A stretch of 64,000 bases of DNA from Actinomycetes bacterium (GTDB lineage Bacteria > Actinomycetota > Acidimicrobiia > Acidimicrobiales > Bog-793), in the NCBI GenBank assembly GCA_021798985.1, contig JAJZBI010000014.1, positions 1 to 64,000 on the forward strand, written 5' to 3'. Position numbers and translations under genes: made by a program. Below are positions 1-10,404 of the stretch, in pieces. Each line of letters starts with the position of its first letter. Positions within the stretch are counted from its first letter, which is position 1. Below the pieces are notes generated by a model. It was not told where the DNA came from and did not search any database. It was given only the letters and a program-made list of their open reading frames with translations.

Positions 1-1145
1 CGCCGCCCCCGCCCGCTCCGCCGCCCGCGCCCGCACAGGCCGCGCCGGTCGAGCGCGCGCCTGAGCCGGCCCCGGCGCCGGCCGCCGCCCCTCCGCCTCC
101 ACCGTCTGCGCCCCAGAGCCCGCCACCCGCCGCCCCCCCGCCCGTCCCCGCGCCGGTCGCCTCCTCTGAGGGCGGCAACGGGACCCGCGGGGCGCTCTTG
201 TCCCCGGTCGTGCGCCGCCTCGTCCACGACAACGGCCTCGACCCGGCGGAGATCCCCGGCACCGGGCTCGGCGGCCGCATCACGCGCGACGACGTCGTCC
301 GCTACCTCGAGGCGCGCCGCGCCCCCGCTGCTCCGCCGGCGCCTGCGCCGGCCGCGGCTCCCCTGCCGGCACCGTCCGCTCCGGTGGTCGCGCCGCGTGC
401 CGGGCTGGTGAGCCCGCCGCCGCCGCCCGGGGCGCGCGACGAGGTCGTGCCGTTCTCGACCATCCGCCGGGTCACCGCCGAGCACATGGTGCGCTCCAAG
501 GCGACCTCGGCGCACACGCTCGTCGCCACCGAGGTCGACTTCGAGAACATCGACCGGGTGCGGGCCCGCCACAAGGCGGCGTTCAAGGAGTCCGAGGGCG
601 TCAACCTCACCTACCTGCCCTTTATTGCCCGTACCGTCGTCGAGGTCCTGCGCGACTTCCCCCACCTCAACGCCTCGGTGGGCGAGGACGCGCTTATCGT
701 CCACCGCGACGTCCACCTCGGCTTCGCCGTGGACCTCGCCAAGGAGGGCCTGATCGTGCCCGTCGTGCACCAGGCCGACGGCCAGTCGCTGCGCGGGCTC
801 GCTCGCTCGGTGGCAGATCTCGCCGAGCGCGCGCGCAACCGGCGCCTGTCGGCCGACGACATCGCCGGCGGCACGTTCACGATCACCAACCCCGGGCCGT
901 TCGGGACCTTCCTGTCGATGCCGATCATCCCCCAGCCCCAAGTCGCCATCTTGTCGACCGACGGGATCAAGCGGCGCCCCGTCGTCGTCACCGGCGCCGA
1001 CGGCACCGAGGCGATCGCCATCCACTCGGTCGGGATGCTCGGTCTGTCCTTTGACCACCGCGCCGTCGACGGGGCGTACGCCGCCGCCTTCTTGCGCGAG
1101 GTCGAGCGCGTCCTCGAGACGCGCGACTGGGAAGCCGAGCTGTAG
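1..1145 (+). CDS. Dihydrolipoyllysine-residue acyltransferase (E2 of a 2-oxoacid dehydrogenase complex), 5' truncated by the window
   Basis: E2 core subunits pass an acyl group from their lipoyl arm to CoA. The reading frame is open from the window edge. The first ~185 bases encode a Pro/Ala-rich hinge, followed by a peripheral subunit-binding domain (SPVVRRLVHDNGLDP to RITRDDVVRYLEA) and a complete catalytic acyltransferase domain. The catalytic motif DHRAVDG is present near base 1053. The lipoyl domain and true start lie upstream of the window; the TTG at base 198 is internal. The gene ends 7 bases before the lipB-lipA start, so lipoate attachment and its acceptor are probably co-transcribed. 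Whether the complex uses pyruvate, branched-chain acids or 2-oxoglutarate cannot be decided without the E1 genes. Confidence 0.93.
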   Translation, partial: PPPPAPPPAPAQAAPVERAPEPAPAPAAAPPPPPSAPQSPPPAAPPPVPAPVASSEGGNGTRGALLSPVVRRLVHDNGLDPAEIPGTGLGGRITRDDVVRYLEARRAPAAPPAPAPAAAPLPAPSAPVVAPRAGLVSPPPPPGARDEVVPFSTIRRVTAEHMVRSKATSAHTLVATEVDFENIDRVRARHKAAFKESEGVNLTYLPFIARTVVEVLRDFPHLNASVGEDALIVHRDVHLGFAVDLAKEGLIVPVVHQADGQSLRGLARSVADLAERARNRRLSADDIAGGTFTITNPGPFGTFLSMPIIPQPQVAILSTDGIKRRPVVVTGADGTEAIAIHSVGMLGLSFDHRAVDGAYAAAFLREVERVLETRDWEAEL

Positions 1146-1152
1146 GTCGACC

Positions 1153-2874
1153 GTGGCGGTGCACGGCGTGAAGGAGGCGAGCCCACTGCACGTGCGCTGG
1201 CTCGGGTCGGTGCGCTACGACGAGGCGCTGGCGCTCCAGCACGCCCTGCACCGCCACGGCCGCAGCGATCACCTGCTGCTGCTCGAGCACCCCCACGTCT
1301 ACACGCTCGGTGTCCGGGCCCGTAGCGAGCACCTGCTGTTCGACCCGGCGCGCCCTGGTGATCCCGCCCTCGACGGCGTGATGGTGACCAAGGCGGACCG
1401 CGGTGGGGACGTCACCTACCACGGCCCGGGCCAGCTGGTCGGCTACCCGATCTGCAACGTCTCGATGCGCCCGGGAGCGATCCCTGAATGGGTGCACGCG
1501 ATCGAGCAGCTCGTGATCGACGCCCTCGAGGCGCTCGGCTTGCCGGGGACGGGGAGGCTCGCGGGGTACCCCGGCGTGTGGATCGACCCCGACGGCGCCG
1601 CCCCCCGCAAGATCTGCGCCGTCGGCGTGCGCGTCAGCAAGAACCGCTCGATGCACGGCTTTGCCCTCAACGTCGCGCCGGACCTGTCGATGTTCGAGCG
1701 CATCGTCCCCTGCGGCATCGCCGACAAGGCGGTCACCTCACTCGCCGCCGAGGGGGTCGCCGCGTCCATGGACGAGGTCATCGACGCTGTCGTGGTGGCG
1801 GCGTCGCGCCGGCTCGGGGAGGACGGCGCGCTGCCCCGGCCGATCGAGCGACAGGACGCGATCGCGCCGATGCGCCCGGCGATCGCCGACGTGCCGCCCG
1901 CCAGCCCGGCGGTGCGACCGCTCGAGCGGCGCCTGACGCGCGCCGGTGTCGACCCGGCGGCCGGCGTCGCCATCGCCGCCCGCAAGCCCGAGTGGCTGCG
2001 GGTCGAGGCCTCGATGGGTGAGGAGTACCTAGCGCTGCGCAAGCGCATGCGCAACCTCAACCTCGTCACGGTGTGCGAGGAAGCGGGGTGTCCCAACATC
2101 TATGAGTGCTGGGCGGACGGGACCGCGACCTTCATGATCAACGGCGAGCGCTGCACCCGCGCGTGCGGCTTCTGCCTCGTCGACACGCGCAAGCCGCTGC
2201 CCCTCGACGCGGGCGAGCCCGCGCGCGTCGCCGATGCTGTGGTTGGCATGGGACTCGCCCACGCGGTCGTGACGGCGGTCGCTCGCGACGACCTCGACGA
2301 CGGCGGCGCCGGTGCGTTCGCGGCGACGATCGGCGCCGTCCGCCAGGCGAGCCCCCAGACGGCCATCGAGGTCCTGATCCCCGACTGCAAGGGAGATCTG
2401 GCCGCGCTGCGGACGATCTTCGACGCCCGCCCCGACGTGTTGAACCACAACCTCGAGACCGTGCTGCGGCTGCAGCGCGCGGTGCGGCCCTCGGCCCGTT
2501 ACGCGCGTTCGCTCGCCGTGCTGGCGCGCGCCAAGGCGGCGGGGCTGACCACCAAGTCCGGGATCATCTTGGGCATGGGCGAGCGCGAGGAGGAGGTGCT
2601 CGGGGCGCTCGGCGATCTGGCGGCGGTCGGGGTCGACATCGTCACGATCGGCCAGTACCTGCGGCCCACGGCCGCCCACCTGCCCGTCGCCCGCTACTAC
2701 CGCCCCGAGGAGTTCGCACAGATCGCGGCGGCGGCCCGCAAGCTCGGCTTCGCGCACGTCGAGGCCTCCCCGCTCGCGCGCTCGAGCTATCACGCCCGCC
2801 AGGCGGCCGACGGGGCACACTCCGATGTCCGCCTCCACCCGACGCGCCGCCCGGCGCAGCCGGCGGCGAGCTGA
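1153..2874 (+). CDS. lipB-lipA: LipB-LipA fusion: octanoyltransferase + lipoyl synthase in one polypeptide
   Basis: One uninterrupted 573-codon frame encodes two successive lipoate enzymes. The N-terminal LipB half moves octanoyl from ACP to target lysines; it has RGGDVTYHGPGQ (residues 83-94), the lysine of KICAVGVRV (K153) and the catalytic cysteine in PCGIADK (C187). After a linker of about 50 residues, the LipA half inserts sulfur. It has the auxiliary cluster cysteines C308/C313/C319, the radical-SAM CxxxCxxC (C334/C338/C341) and the C-terminal RSSY (543-546). No stop or frameshift separates the halves. Most bacteria use two genes. The start is uncertain: GTG 1153 is just past the E2 stop, while GTG 1192 follows AAGGAGG at a long spacing. 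Confidence 0.93.
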   Translation: MAVHGVKEASPLHVRWLGSVRYDEALALQHALHRHGRSDHLLLLEHPHVYTLGVRARSEHLLFDPARPGDPALDGVMVTKADRGGDVTYHGPGQLVGYPICNVSMRPGAIPEWVHAIEQLVIDALEALGLPGTGRLAGYPGVWIDPDGAAPRKICAVGVRVSKNRSMHGFALNVAPDLSMFERIVPCGIADKAVTSLAAEGVAASMDEVIDAVVVAASRRLGEDGALPRPIERQDAIAPMRPAIADVPPASPAVRPLERRLTRAGVDPAAGVAIAARKPEWLRVEASMGEEYLALRKRMRNLNLVTVCEEAGCPNIYECWADGTATFMINGERCTRACGFCLVDTRKPLPLDAGEPARVADAVVGMGLAHAVVTAVARDDLDDGGAGAFAATIGAVRQASPQTAIEVLIPDCKGDLAALRTIFDARPDVLNHNLETVLRLQRAVRPSARYARSLAVLARAKAAGLTTKSGIILGMGEREEEVLGALGDLAAVGVDIVTIGQYLRPTAAHLPVARYYRPEEFAQIAAAARKLGFAHVEASPLARSSYHARQAADGAHSDVRLHPTRRPAQPAAS

Positions 2875-2887
2875 GCGCGGCGCCCCG

Positions 2888-4021
2888 TTGCCGAGCGACC
2901 AATCTTCGGCCCGCCAGGCGCGTCTTTCGGCGGTGCGCGCGGCGATGGCTGAGCACGGCGTCGACGCACTGTTGCTCTCCCTCGGCGCCGACCTGCCGTG
3001 GCTGTCGGGCTACGAGGCGATGCCGCTTGAGCGGCCGACGGTGCTCGTCGTGCCGAGCGACGCCGAGGCCACCTTGGTGGTGCCACGCCTCGAGGCGCCG
3101 CGGGTCGAGCCCGATGCGGCGCTGTTCGCGTTGCGGCCCTGGGACGAGCTCGAGGATCCCGTCGCGCTCGTCGCCGGGCTCGTTGGCACCCGCCGCTCGC
3201 TCGCGGTCTCGGATCGCTGCTGGGCCCAGCTCCTGCTCGACCTGCAGGCCGCGCTACCCGCCGCCAGCTGGCAGCGGGCCTCAGCGGTGATCGGGCCGCT
3301 GCGCGAGGTCAAAGACGCCCACGAGATCGCCGCCCTCGCCTCGGCCGCCGCGGCGGCGGACGCCGTCGCCGCGGCCTTGTTTGCCGGCGAGATCCCGCTC
3401 ATCGGGCGCAGTGAAGCCGAGGTGTCGACTGAGATCGGCCGGCGCCTCATCGAAGCGGGCCACGACCGGGTCAACTTCGCCATCGTGGCGAGCGGACCCA
3501 ATGCCGCCAGCCCGCACCACGAGCCCGGGGAGCGTCGCATCCAGGCCGGCGAGGCGGTGGTGTGCGACTTCGGTGGCACGATGCGCACCGAGCAGACCGG
3601 CGCCGCCGGCTACTGCTCGGACACGACGCGGACGGTCGTCACCGGGCCACCGAGCGCCGAGCTGCGCGCGTGCTACGGGGTCCTCCAGGCCGCGCAGGCG
3701 GCCGCCGTCGCTGCGGTCCGCCCCGGCGTGAGTTGCGAGGCGATCGACGCCGCGGCGCGCGAGCCCATCGCTGCCGCCGGCTTTGGCGAGTACTTCGTGC
3801 ACCGCACCGGTCATGGCATCGGGATCGAAGAGCACGAGGCGCCCTGGATCGTCGGCGGCAACACGACGGCGATCCGGCCCGGCCACGCCTTCTCGGTCGA
3901 GCCGGGCATCTACCTGCCGGGCCGCTTCGGGCTGCGCATCGAGGACATCGTCGTCGCCACCGAGCAGGGCGTGCGGCCCCTCAACACGAGCGAGCACGGG
4001 CTCGTCGTCGTCCAGGCCTGA
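2888..4021 (+). CDS. M24 family metallopeptidase (Xaa-Pro aminopeptidase/dipeptidase type)
   Basis: Pita-bread-fold metallopeptidases remove N-terminal residues or cut Xaa-Pro dipeptides using two metal ions. The five expected ligands are visible: D227 (VCDFGG), D245 (SDTTRT), H309 (RTGHGIG), E338 (SVEPGIY) and E352 (RIEDIV). The N-terminal creatinase-like domain (DALLLSLGADLPWLSGY) supports a prolidase/aminopeptidase P type rather than methionine aminopeptidase. About 377 residues is normal for the family. The start is ambiguous: TTG 2888 leaves a 13-base gap after lipA, ATG 2825 would overlap lipA by 50 bases and add an Arg-rich extension, and GTG 2933 is also possible. It is probably co-transcribed with lipB-lipA. 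Confidence 0.9.
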   Translation: MPSDQSSARQARLSAVRAAMAEHGVDALLLSLGADLPWLSGYEAMPLERPTVLVVPSDAEATLVVPRLEAPRVEPDAALFALRPWDELEDPVALVAGLVGTRRSLAVSDRCWAQLLLDLQAALPAASWQRASAVIGPLREVKDAHEIAALASAAAAADAVAAALFAGEIPLIGRSEAEVSTEIGRRLIEAGHDRVNFAIVASGPNAASPHHEPGERRIQAGEAVVCDFGGTMRTEQTGAAGYCSDTTRTVVTGPPSAELRACYGVLQAAQAAAVAAVRPGVSCEAIDAAAREPIAAAGFGEYFVHRTGHGIGIEEHEAPWIVGGNTTAIRPGHAFSVEPGIYLPGRFGLRIEDIVVATEQGVRPLNTSEHGLVVVQA

Positions 4022-4062
4022 GCCGCTCCGAGCCGGCGAGTTCGCACCGATAGCCTGCAGCA

Positions 4063-4941
4063 ATGGCCCGCTATGAACGCCACGACGCGACCGTGCCAGC
4101 GCGCCCGGTGCTCGTCATCGCGCTCGAAGGCTGGATCGATGCCGGCTTTGCCGCCGCGAGCGCGGCCGCCGCGCTCTTAGCGTCGGTCCCGACCGAGCCC
4201 TACGTGACCTTCGATCCCGACGGGCTGATCGACTACCGCTCCCGCCGTCCGCGCCTTCGCATCGATGATGGTGTGCGTGGCCCGATCGTCTACGCCGAGC
4301 CGCAGCTGCTCGTCGGGTCCACCCCGGGCGGCACGGGCGTCGCGGTGCTCGTCGGCCCCGAACCGGACCTCGCCTGGCGGGACTTCTCTGGCGACGTGGC
4401 GGCGCTCGCGGTCGAGCTCGACTGCCGCCTCGTGATCGGCCTCGGCGCGTTCCCGAACGGCGTGCCGCACACCCGCCCGGTGCGCCTGGCGGCGACGGCA
4501 TCGGACGAGGCGCTCGCGCGCCAGGTCGGCTTCGTCCCCGGCGCCATCGACGTGCCCGCGGGCATCGGTGACGTCATCGGGGCGGCGTGCTCTCAGGCCG
4601 GCATCGCCTCGGTTGGGCTCTGGGCGCGCGTGCCGCACTACGTGGCCGGCATGCCCTTTCCGCCCGGGGCCCTCGCCCTCGTCGAGGGCCTGAACGCGCT
4701 GTCGGGGCTCTCGCTCGACACCGGCGAGCTGCAGCGAAGTGCGGAGGCGACGCGCCGTCGTGTCGACGAGCTGATCGCCGCGTCCGAGGAGCACGCCGAG
4801 CTGGTGCGCCGCCTGGAGGACCAGTTCGAGTCCTTCGGCCCGGGCGAGTCGGGCATCCGCGAGGTTGGCGTCGACGAGGCGATCCCCTCAGGGGACGAGA
4901 TCGCGGCCGAGCTCGAGCGCTTCTTGCGGGGGGAGTCCTAG
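4063..4941 (+). CDS. PAC2 family protein
   Basis: The 292-residue product opens with VLVIALEGWIDAGFAAASAA, the N-terminal signature of the PAC2 family, related to proteasome-assembly chaperones and widespread in Actinobacteria. The central GLGAFPNGVPHTRPV and the later VPHYVAGMPFPPGA segment are typical of bacterial PAC2 proteins. No catalytic residues are known for the family, and its bacterial role is not established. The ATG start lies 41 bases after the M24 peptidase stop without a strong Shine-Dalgarno. The gene ends directly against the HAD gene (stop codon followed at once by ATG), so the two are probably translated together. Confidence 0.88.
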   Translation: MARYERHDATVPARPVLVIALEGWIDAGFAAASAAAALLASVPTEPYVTFDPDGLIDYRSRRPRLRIDDGVRGPIVYAEPQLLVGSTPGGTGVAVLVGPEPDLAWRDFSGDVAALAVELDCRLVIGLGAFPNGVPHTRPVRLAATASDEALARQVGFVPGAIDVPAGIGDVIGAACSQAGIASVGLWARVPHYVAGMPFPPGALALVEGLNALSGLSLDTGELQRSAEATRRRVDELIAASEEHAELVRRLEDQFESFGPGESGIREVGVDEAIPSGDEIAAELERFLRGES

Positions 4942-5673
4942 ATGCCGGTCGCGCCGCTGCCGCCGCGTTCGCCGATCGAAGCGGTGATCTTTGACATGGA
5001 CGGCCTCCTTGTCGACTCCGAGCCGTTCTGGCGCGCCGTGACGATCGACATCCTCGACGCCCTCGGCAGCGACGTCCGCCCGATGATCGACCGCGGCCTC
5101 ACCAAGGGGATGCGCGTCGATGAGTCGCTCTCGCTCTTCGCCGGCCTCGCCCCTTGGCCCGGCGCGGGCGACCCAGTGGCCGACGCCGCCGTCCTCAAGT
5201 CGATCGTGGCCGCGGTCGTGACGGCGATCGACGCCGGAGCCGAGCTGATGCCCGGCGCGCTCGAGGCGATCGAGCGCTTCCGAGCTGCCGGCTTGCACCT
5301 GGCGCTCGCCAGCGGCTCGGTGCCGCCGGTCATCGACGCCGTTCTCGAGCGCTTCGGGCTGCGGCCCTCCTTCGATGCGGTGGTCTCCGCCTCCGATTTG
5401 CCACTCGGAAAGCCCCATCCGGCGATCTTCTTGCACACTGCGGAGATCTTGAGAGTGGCGGCCGAGCGCTGCGTGGTGCTCGAGGACTCCGTCAACGGCT
5501 GCATCGCCGCCAAGGCGGCGAAGATGCGGGTCATCGCGGTGCCCTCGCGCGAGGACGCGAGCGACCGGCGATTCGCGATCGCCGATGTCGTCCTGGCCTC
5601 CCTCGAGTCGCTCGACGAACCGTCGGTGAGTGAGCTGCTCGGGCTCTCGCTCGACCCCCCGCTCTTTCGCTGA
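4942..5673 (+). CDS. HAD-superfamily phosphatase, beta-phosphoglucomutase-like subgroup
   Basis: The nucleophile motif FDMDGLLVDSEP (D18, D20) is followed by a helical cap, a motif II region (LALASGSVPP), the lysine of GKPHPAIF and the acidic motif VVLEDSVNG. This order is that of capped HAD phosphatases acting on sugar phosphates or similar metabolites. The actual substrate cannot be read from the sequence. The 243-residue length is normal. The ATG abuts the stop codon of the PAC2 gene and has the purine-rich GGGGGGAG just upstream inside that gene, indicating coupled translation. The gene converges on leuS. Confidence 0.9.
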   Translation: MPVAPLPPRSPIEAVIFDMDGLLVDSEPFWRAVTIDILDALGSDVRPMIDRGLTKGMRVDESLSLFAGLAPWPGAGDPVADAAVLKSIVAAVVTAIDAGAELMPGALEAIERFRAAGLHLALASGSVPPVIDAVLERFGLRPSFDAVVSASDLPLGKPHPAIFLHTAEILRVAAERCVVLEDSVNGCIAAKAAKMRVIAVPSREDASDRRFAIADVVLASLESLDEPSVSELLGLSLDPPLFR

Positions 5674-5734
5674 GGCGAGCGTTCGCGCACTTCAGCCCGC
5701 GCCCGGCAGACGATGCCGGGCGCGCGAAGCTCGC

Positions 5735-8185
5735 TCAGGGAACGAGGTTCACGAGCGAGGGCAGGCGGGTGATGACGCGGCTCGGTGGCTTGTCGCCCAG
5801 CTGGTCTTGCACCTTCTGGCTGCCGAGTGCGAGCGCGAGCGCCTCCTGCTCGTCGAGGTCGGCCCGGACCTCGAAGCGGTCCCGCACCTTGCCGGCCACC
5901 TGGACGACGAGGGTCACCGTCGGCTCGACGAGCAAAGCGGCGTCGGCGATCGGCCAGGCCTCCTCGTGCACGTGGCGGCCGCAGCGGCGCTCGTAGGCCT
6001 CGGCGCAAAGGTGCGGGGCGAAGGGTGCGAGCAGCCTGAGCAGCGTGTCGATCGCCTCGTCGAGCGCGTCTCGCTCGATGCCCGACTGGGCCGCCTTGGA
6101 GATGGCGTTGGTGAGGCTCTGGCACTTGGCGACCGCTGTGTTGAAGGCCCAGCTCTCGAGGTCGTCGGTGACCCCCTCGATGGTCTGGTGCACGAGGCGG
6201 CGCAGGCCCGGCCCGTCGGGCGCGCCCGTGATCGCCTCGCCGGGCTCGACCTCGCCGAGGGCGAGGCGCCAGACACGGCGGAGGTAGCGGGCGCAGCCCT
6301 CGATGATCGAGTCCGTCTGCTCGGTCCAATCGATGTCCTCGACGGCCGGACCGGCGAAGAGGTGGAAGAGGCGCAGCGCGTCGGCACCGACCGTGGCGAA
6401 GTATTCGTCGGGCGAGACGACGTTGCCCTTGGACTTGGACATCGCCCGCCCGCCGAGGCGGATCATGCCTTGGCAGAACAGCTGCTTGACAGGCTCGCGC
6501 AGCTCGGGCGGGGCAAGGCCGAGGTCGCCGAGCGCTCTTGTGTAAAAGCGCGAGTAGAGCAGGTGCAAGATCGCGTGCGTGATGCCGCCGATGTACTGGT
6601 CGACGGGCATGAAGCGCCGCGCCGCGGCGAGGTCGACTGGCGCGCCCTCGTCGAAGGGGTTGCAAAAGCGCAAGAAGTACCACGAGGAGTCGACGAAGGT
6701 GTCCATCGTGTCGGTCTCCCGAGTCGCCGGGCCGCCACAGACCGGGCAGGTCGCAGCGAGGAAGCCGGCGTGCGAGCGCAGTGGCGACTCGCCGGTCGGC
6801 AAGAACTCGACGTCGTCGGGCAAAAGGACGGGCAGCTCCTCCTCGGGCACGGGCTGGATGTCGTGCTCGGGGCAGTACACGACGGGGATCGGGCAGCCCC
6901 AGTAGCGCTGGCGGCTGATCAGCCAGTCGCGCAGCCGGTACTGCACGCTGGCCTTGCCGAGGCCGCGCGCCTCGAGCCACTCGGTGGCCTTCTGCTTGGC
7001 CTCGGCAATGCCGAGGCCGTCGAGGAAGCCGCTGTTGATCTTGGCGCCCTCGCCCGCATATGCGCCGCCGGCGAAGTCCGCCGGCACCTCGGTCGTGCGG
7101 ACGACGGGGAGGTCGTAGGCCTGCGCGAAGGCGAAGTCTCGCTCGTCTTCGGCAGGGACCGCCATGATCGCTCCGGTGCCGTAGCCCAAGAGCACGTAGT
7201 CGGCGAGATAGATGGGGATCTCGGCGCCGTTGTAGGGGTTGATCGCGTACGAGCCGGTGAAGACGCCGCGCTTGTCGAGCGGGCCCTCCTCGCTGAGACG
7301 GGCGCGGTCGGTGAGGTGGCGGACGTCCTCGCGCAGCGCGGCGACCGCTCTGGCCTGCTCGGGGGTGCTCAGCGCCTCGACGAGCTCGTGCTCGGGGGCA
7401 AGGACGAGGTAGGTGGCGCCGAATCCGGTATCGGGGCGCGTCGTGTAGACCTCGATCTCGATCCCGGGCTGATCGCGCACCGCAAAGCGTAGCCGCGCAC
7501 CCTCCGAGCGCCCGATCCAGTTGCGCTGCATCGTCTTCACGCGCTCTGGCCAATCGAGGCCGTCGAGGGCGTCGAGGAGCTCATCCGCGTAGTTGGTGAT
7601 GCGCAGGAACCACTGCTCGAGGTTGCGGCGCTCGACGAGGTCGCCCGAGCGCTCGCAGGTGCCATCCGCGAGCACCTGCTCGTTGGCGAGCACGGTCTGG
7701 CACCCCGGGCACCAGTTGACCGGCGCCTCGGCCCGGTAGGCGAGGCCGGCCTTCAACATGTGGGTGAAGATGATCTGGTTGAAGCGGATGTAGGAGGGGT
7801 CGTGGCTGCGGATCTCGCGGCGCCAGTCATAGACGGCGCCGAGGCGGAGCACGCTCGACTTCAGCTCGGCGATGCGCGCCTCGGTGCCCACGCGGGGATG
7901 GGCGCCGCCTTTGATCGCGGCGTTCTCGGCGGGAAGCCCAAAGGAGTCGAAGCCGAAGGGGCTGAGCACGCCGTAGCCCTGCATGGTGCGCATCCGCACG
8001 AGGACGTCACCGAGGGTGTAGTTGCGCACATGTCCCTGGTGGGCGGGGCCACTCGGGTAGGGGTACATGGACAGCACGTAGTAGGGGGGACGGGGGTCGT
8101 CGTTGTCGACCCGGTAGGTGCCCCACTCCTCCCAACGGCGCTGCCAGCGCGCCTCGACCTCAGCGACGTCGTAGCCCTCGTGCAT
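5735..8185 (-). CDS. leuS: Leucyl-tRNA synthetase
   Basis: Class I aminoacyl-tRNA synthetase charging tRNA-Leu. It has the HIGH-type motif HQGH (residues 49-52, in [17 protein letters not shown]), the leucine-specific [11 protein letters not shown] segment, the CP1 editing domain ([19 protein letters not shown]), zinc-type cysteines (CPGCQ and CPVCGGP), the tRNA-synthetase motif MSKSKG (from M582) and the C-terminal anticodon-binding domain. At 816 residues it is complete. It lies 17 bases downstream of the prolyl oligopeptidase gene on the same strand, so read-through transcription is likely. Confidence 0.97.
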   Translation of the reverse strand: MHEGYDVAEVEARWQRRWEEWGTYRVDNDDPRPPYYVLSMYPYPSGPAHQGHVRNYTLGDVLVRMRTMQGYGVLSPFGFDSFGLPAENAAIKGGAHPRVGTEARIAELKSSVLRLGAVYDWRREIRSHDPSYIRFNQIIFTHMLKAGLAYRAEAPVNWCPGCQTVLANEQVLADGTCERSGDLVERRNLEQWFLRITNYADELLDALDGLDWPERVKTMQRNWIGRSEGARLRFAVRDQPGIEIEVYTTRPDTGFGATYLVLAPEHELVEALSTPEQARAVAALREDVRHLTDRARLSEEGPLDKRGVFTGSYAINPYNGAEIPIYLADYVLLGYGTGAIMAVPAEDERDFAFAQAYDLPVVRTTEVPADFAGGAYAGEGAKINSGFLDGLGIAEAKQKATEWLEARGLGKASVQYRLRDWLISRQRYWGCPIPVVYCPEHDIQPVPEEELPVLLPDDVEFLPTGESPLRSHAGFLAATCPVCGGPATRETDTMDTFVDSSWYFLRFCNPFDEGAPVDLAAARRFMPVDQYIGGITHAILHLLYSRFYTRALGDLGLAPPELREPVKQLFCQGMIRLGGRAMSKSKGNVVSPDEYFATVGADALRLFHLFAGPAVEDIDWTEQTDSIIEGCARYLRRVWRLALGEVEPGEAITGAPDGPGLRRLVHQTIEGVTDDLESWAFNTAVAKCQSLTNAISKAAQSGIERDALDEAIDTLLRLLAPFAPHLCAEAYERRCGRHVHEEAWPIADAALLVEPTVTLVVQVAGKVRDRFEVRADLDEQEALALALGSQKVQDQLGDKPPSRVITRLPSLVNLVP

Positions 8186-8202
8186 TTCCCTAGCGTAGTT
8201 GG

Positions 8203-10317
8203 CTACCCGGCCTGGTCTTTCTCGGTGCTCGGCGCAAAGCCGGCGCCGCCGATCGTGGCGTCCAAGAATGCGAGGACGTCGCTGCGCTCGGCGATCGCCT
8301 TGCCGGTCGGCTTGCCCGCGCCATGTCCCGCAGAGGTCTCGATGCGGATGAGGACCGGGGCGCCGTGCGCGGGGTCCTGGGCGGCCTGCAGCGTGGCGGC
8401 GAACTTGAAGGAGTGGCCGGGCACCACGCGGTCGTCGTGGTCGCCGGTCATCACGAGCGTCGGCGGGTACGCCGTGTTCGCCCTCACGTGGTGCAGCGGG
8501 GAGTAGGCGCGCACCCAGCGGTACTGCTCGGGATCATCTGGATCGCCGTAATCGCTCTTCCATGCCCAGCCGATCGTGAAGCGGTGGAAGCGCAGCATGT
8601 CGAGGACCCCGACCTCGGGGACCGCCGCGCCGAAGAGCTCGGGGTGCTGGGTCAGGCAGGCGCCGACGAGCAGCCCGCCATTCGAGCCCCCGTTGATCGC
8701 GATCCGCTCGGGGCGCGACCAGCCCGAGGCCGCGAGGTAGCGGGCGCAGTCGCAGAAGTCGTCAAAGACCCGCTGTTTGTTGGCGAGGCGACCGGCGTCG
8801 TGCCAGGCGCGTCCGTACTCGCCGCCGCCCCGCAGGGCGGCTACTGCGAGCACGCCGCCGCGCTCGACGAACAGGGCGTTCGAGCGCGAGAAGGCCGGGG
8901 TCATCGAGATGTCGAAGCCGCCGTAGCCATAGAGCAGCACCGGCGCGTCGCCATTCGCGAGCACGTCGCTGCGGCGCGTGAGGAACAGCGGGATCGCCGC
9001 GCCGTCGTCGGCTTGGACGAAGACCTGCTCGCTGACGACGGCCGACGCGTCGAAATCCGCCGCTGAGGCGCGCAGCTGGCGGGTCTCGTTGCGCTCGAGG
9101 TCGTGCTCCCACAACGAGCCGGGGTCGACGAAGGAGGTGAGGCCGAAGTGGAAGCGCGCCCGCCCCGCCCGCCCTTCGAGGCCCGCGCCGCCGAGCTCGC
9201 CTGCCACCGTCGCCACTGCAGGGAGGTCGATCCGAGCGCGCAGCTCACCGTCCATGGTGCGCACCGACAGGCGAGAGCAAGCGTGCTCGAGGTGGTGGCA
9301 GACCAGGTGGCCACCAAAGCAGTAGGCGTCGGCGAGCAGGGCGTCCTGCTCGGGAACGATCTCGCGCCAGGCCTCGGGGCTGGGGTGCTCGAGATCGACG
9401 GCGACGATCCGCTGACGCTCCGCCCCATCGTCGGTGAGCAGGTAGAAGGTCGTTCCGGCGTTCCCCACGACCACCGCCCGACGGAAGAGCCCGCTCACGA
9501 GGCTCCGCAGTCCGCGTTCGGGGGCGTCGTGGTCGAGGATCCTGAGGTCACACTCGGTCCCCGTTCCCTGGCTGGTCGAGATGACGAGAAACCGCCCATC
9601 CTCGGTGACCTCGGCATTGTGGACCCACTCGGGCTCATCGGGGGTGCCGAAGACGAGGAGGTCGTCTGACTGGGGCGAGCCAAGGTGGTGGAAGAAGATC
9701 CGCATCGGCCCGGTTTCGGCGACGTACTCCGAGCCGGACGCCGGTGCTGGAGGGGCGCCGTAGTAGAAGCCGCTCGCATCGTGGCGCCACGCGGCCCCGG
9801 AGAACTTCGACCACTCAATGCGCTCGTCGCGATCTTGGCCGGTCTCGACGTCGCGGACGTGCCAGGTCATCCAGTCTGAGCCCGCAGCGCTCGTCGCGTA
9901 GGCGAGCAGCGACCCGTCGTCCGTCACTGACAGCCCGGTGACCGCCACGGTGCCGTCCTCGGACAGGCCGTTCGGATCGAGCAGGACACGTCCTGGCTCG
10001 CTCGGCGCGTCCATCACATAGAGGACGGCCTGGTTCTGCAGACCGCTGTTGCGGCTCTGGAACCAGCGGCCGCCCCGCTCGAAGGGGACCCCGGCGCGCT
10101 CGTAGTTCCACAGCTCGGCGAGCCGCGCACGAATCGCCGGCCGCGTCGGCACGGCGGCAAGCCAGCGCTCGGTGTGGCGGTTCTGCGCCGCGACCCATTC
10201 GAGCGTCTCGGCGGCGCTCGTGTCCTCGAGCCAGCGGTAGGGGTCGGGCACCGGCTCGCCGTGGTAGTCATCGACGTGGTCGGAGCGCCGCGTCGGCGGC
10301 GGCAGCGGGCTAGGCAT
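8203..10317 (-). CDS. Prolyl oligopeptidase family serine peptidase (S9A)
   Basis: A 704-residue enzyme of the prolyl oligopeptidase family, which cleaves short peptides after proline. The N-terminal half ([21 protein letters not shown] onward) is the start of the S9A beta-propeller. The C-terminal alpha/beta hydrolase domain holds the nucleophile S545 in GGSNGG, the region [13 protein letters not shown] with the likely aspartate, and the histidine of [10 protein letters not shown] see no signal peptide, so it is probably cytoplasmic. It reads away from the tRNA-Ala gene and precedes leuS closely. Confidence 0.94.
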   Translation of the reverse strand: MPSPLPPPTRRSDHVDDYHGEPVPDPYRWLEDTSAAETLEWVAAQNRHTERWLAAVPTRPAIRARLAELWNYERAGVPFERGGRWFQSRNSGLQNQAVLYVMDAPSEPGRVLLDPNGLSEDGTVAVTGLSVTDDGSLLAYATSAAGSDWMTWHVRDVETGQDRDERIEWSKFSGAAWRHDASGFYYGAPPAPASGSEYVAETGPMRIFFHHLGSPQSDDLLVFGTPDEPEWVHNAEVTEDGRFLVISTSQGTGTECDLRILDHDAPERGLRSLVSGLFRRAVVVGNAGTTFYLLTDDGAERQRIVAVDLEHPSPEAWREIVPEQDALLADAYCFGGHLVCHHLEHACSRLSVRTMDGELRARIDLPAVATVAGELGGAGLEGRAGRARFHFGLTSFVDPGSLWEHDLERNETRQLRASAADFDASAVVSEQVFVQADDGAAIPLFLTRRSDVLANGDAPVLLYGYGGFDISMTPAFSRSNALFVERGGVLAVAALRGGGEYGRAWHDAGRLANKQRVFDDFCDCARYLAASGWSRPERIAINGGSNGGLLVGACLTQHPELFGAAVPEVGVLDMLRFHRFTIGWAWKSDYGDPDDPEQYRWVRAYSPLHHVRANTAYPPTLVMTGDHDDRVVPGHSFKFAATLQAAQDPAHGAPVLIRIETSAGHGAGKPTGKAIAERSDVLAFLDATIGGAGFAPSTEKDQAG

Positions 10318-10404
10318 GGCTCGGACGGTACCTCAAGGCGGTGTCGCGGCGGTGACCTGCGTCTTTGGCGTCGAGGGGAGATCCGATATGATGGCGAGAC
10401 CACT

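Noticed and set aside
4938-7553. An 871-codon open frame on the minus strand across the HAD gene and leuS
   Set aside because: It lies in another frame of leuS, is Arg/Pro/Ala-rich and has no domain, while leuS in its own frame has all synthetase motifs. Long antisense frames are expected at this GC content.
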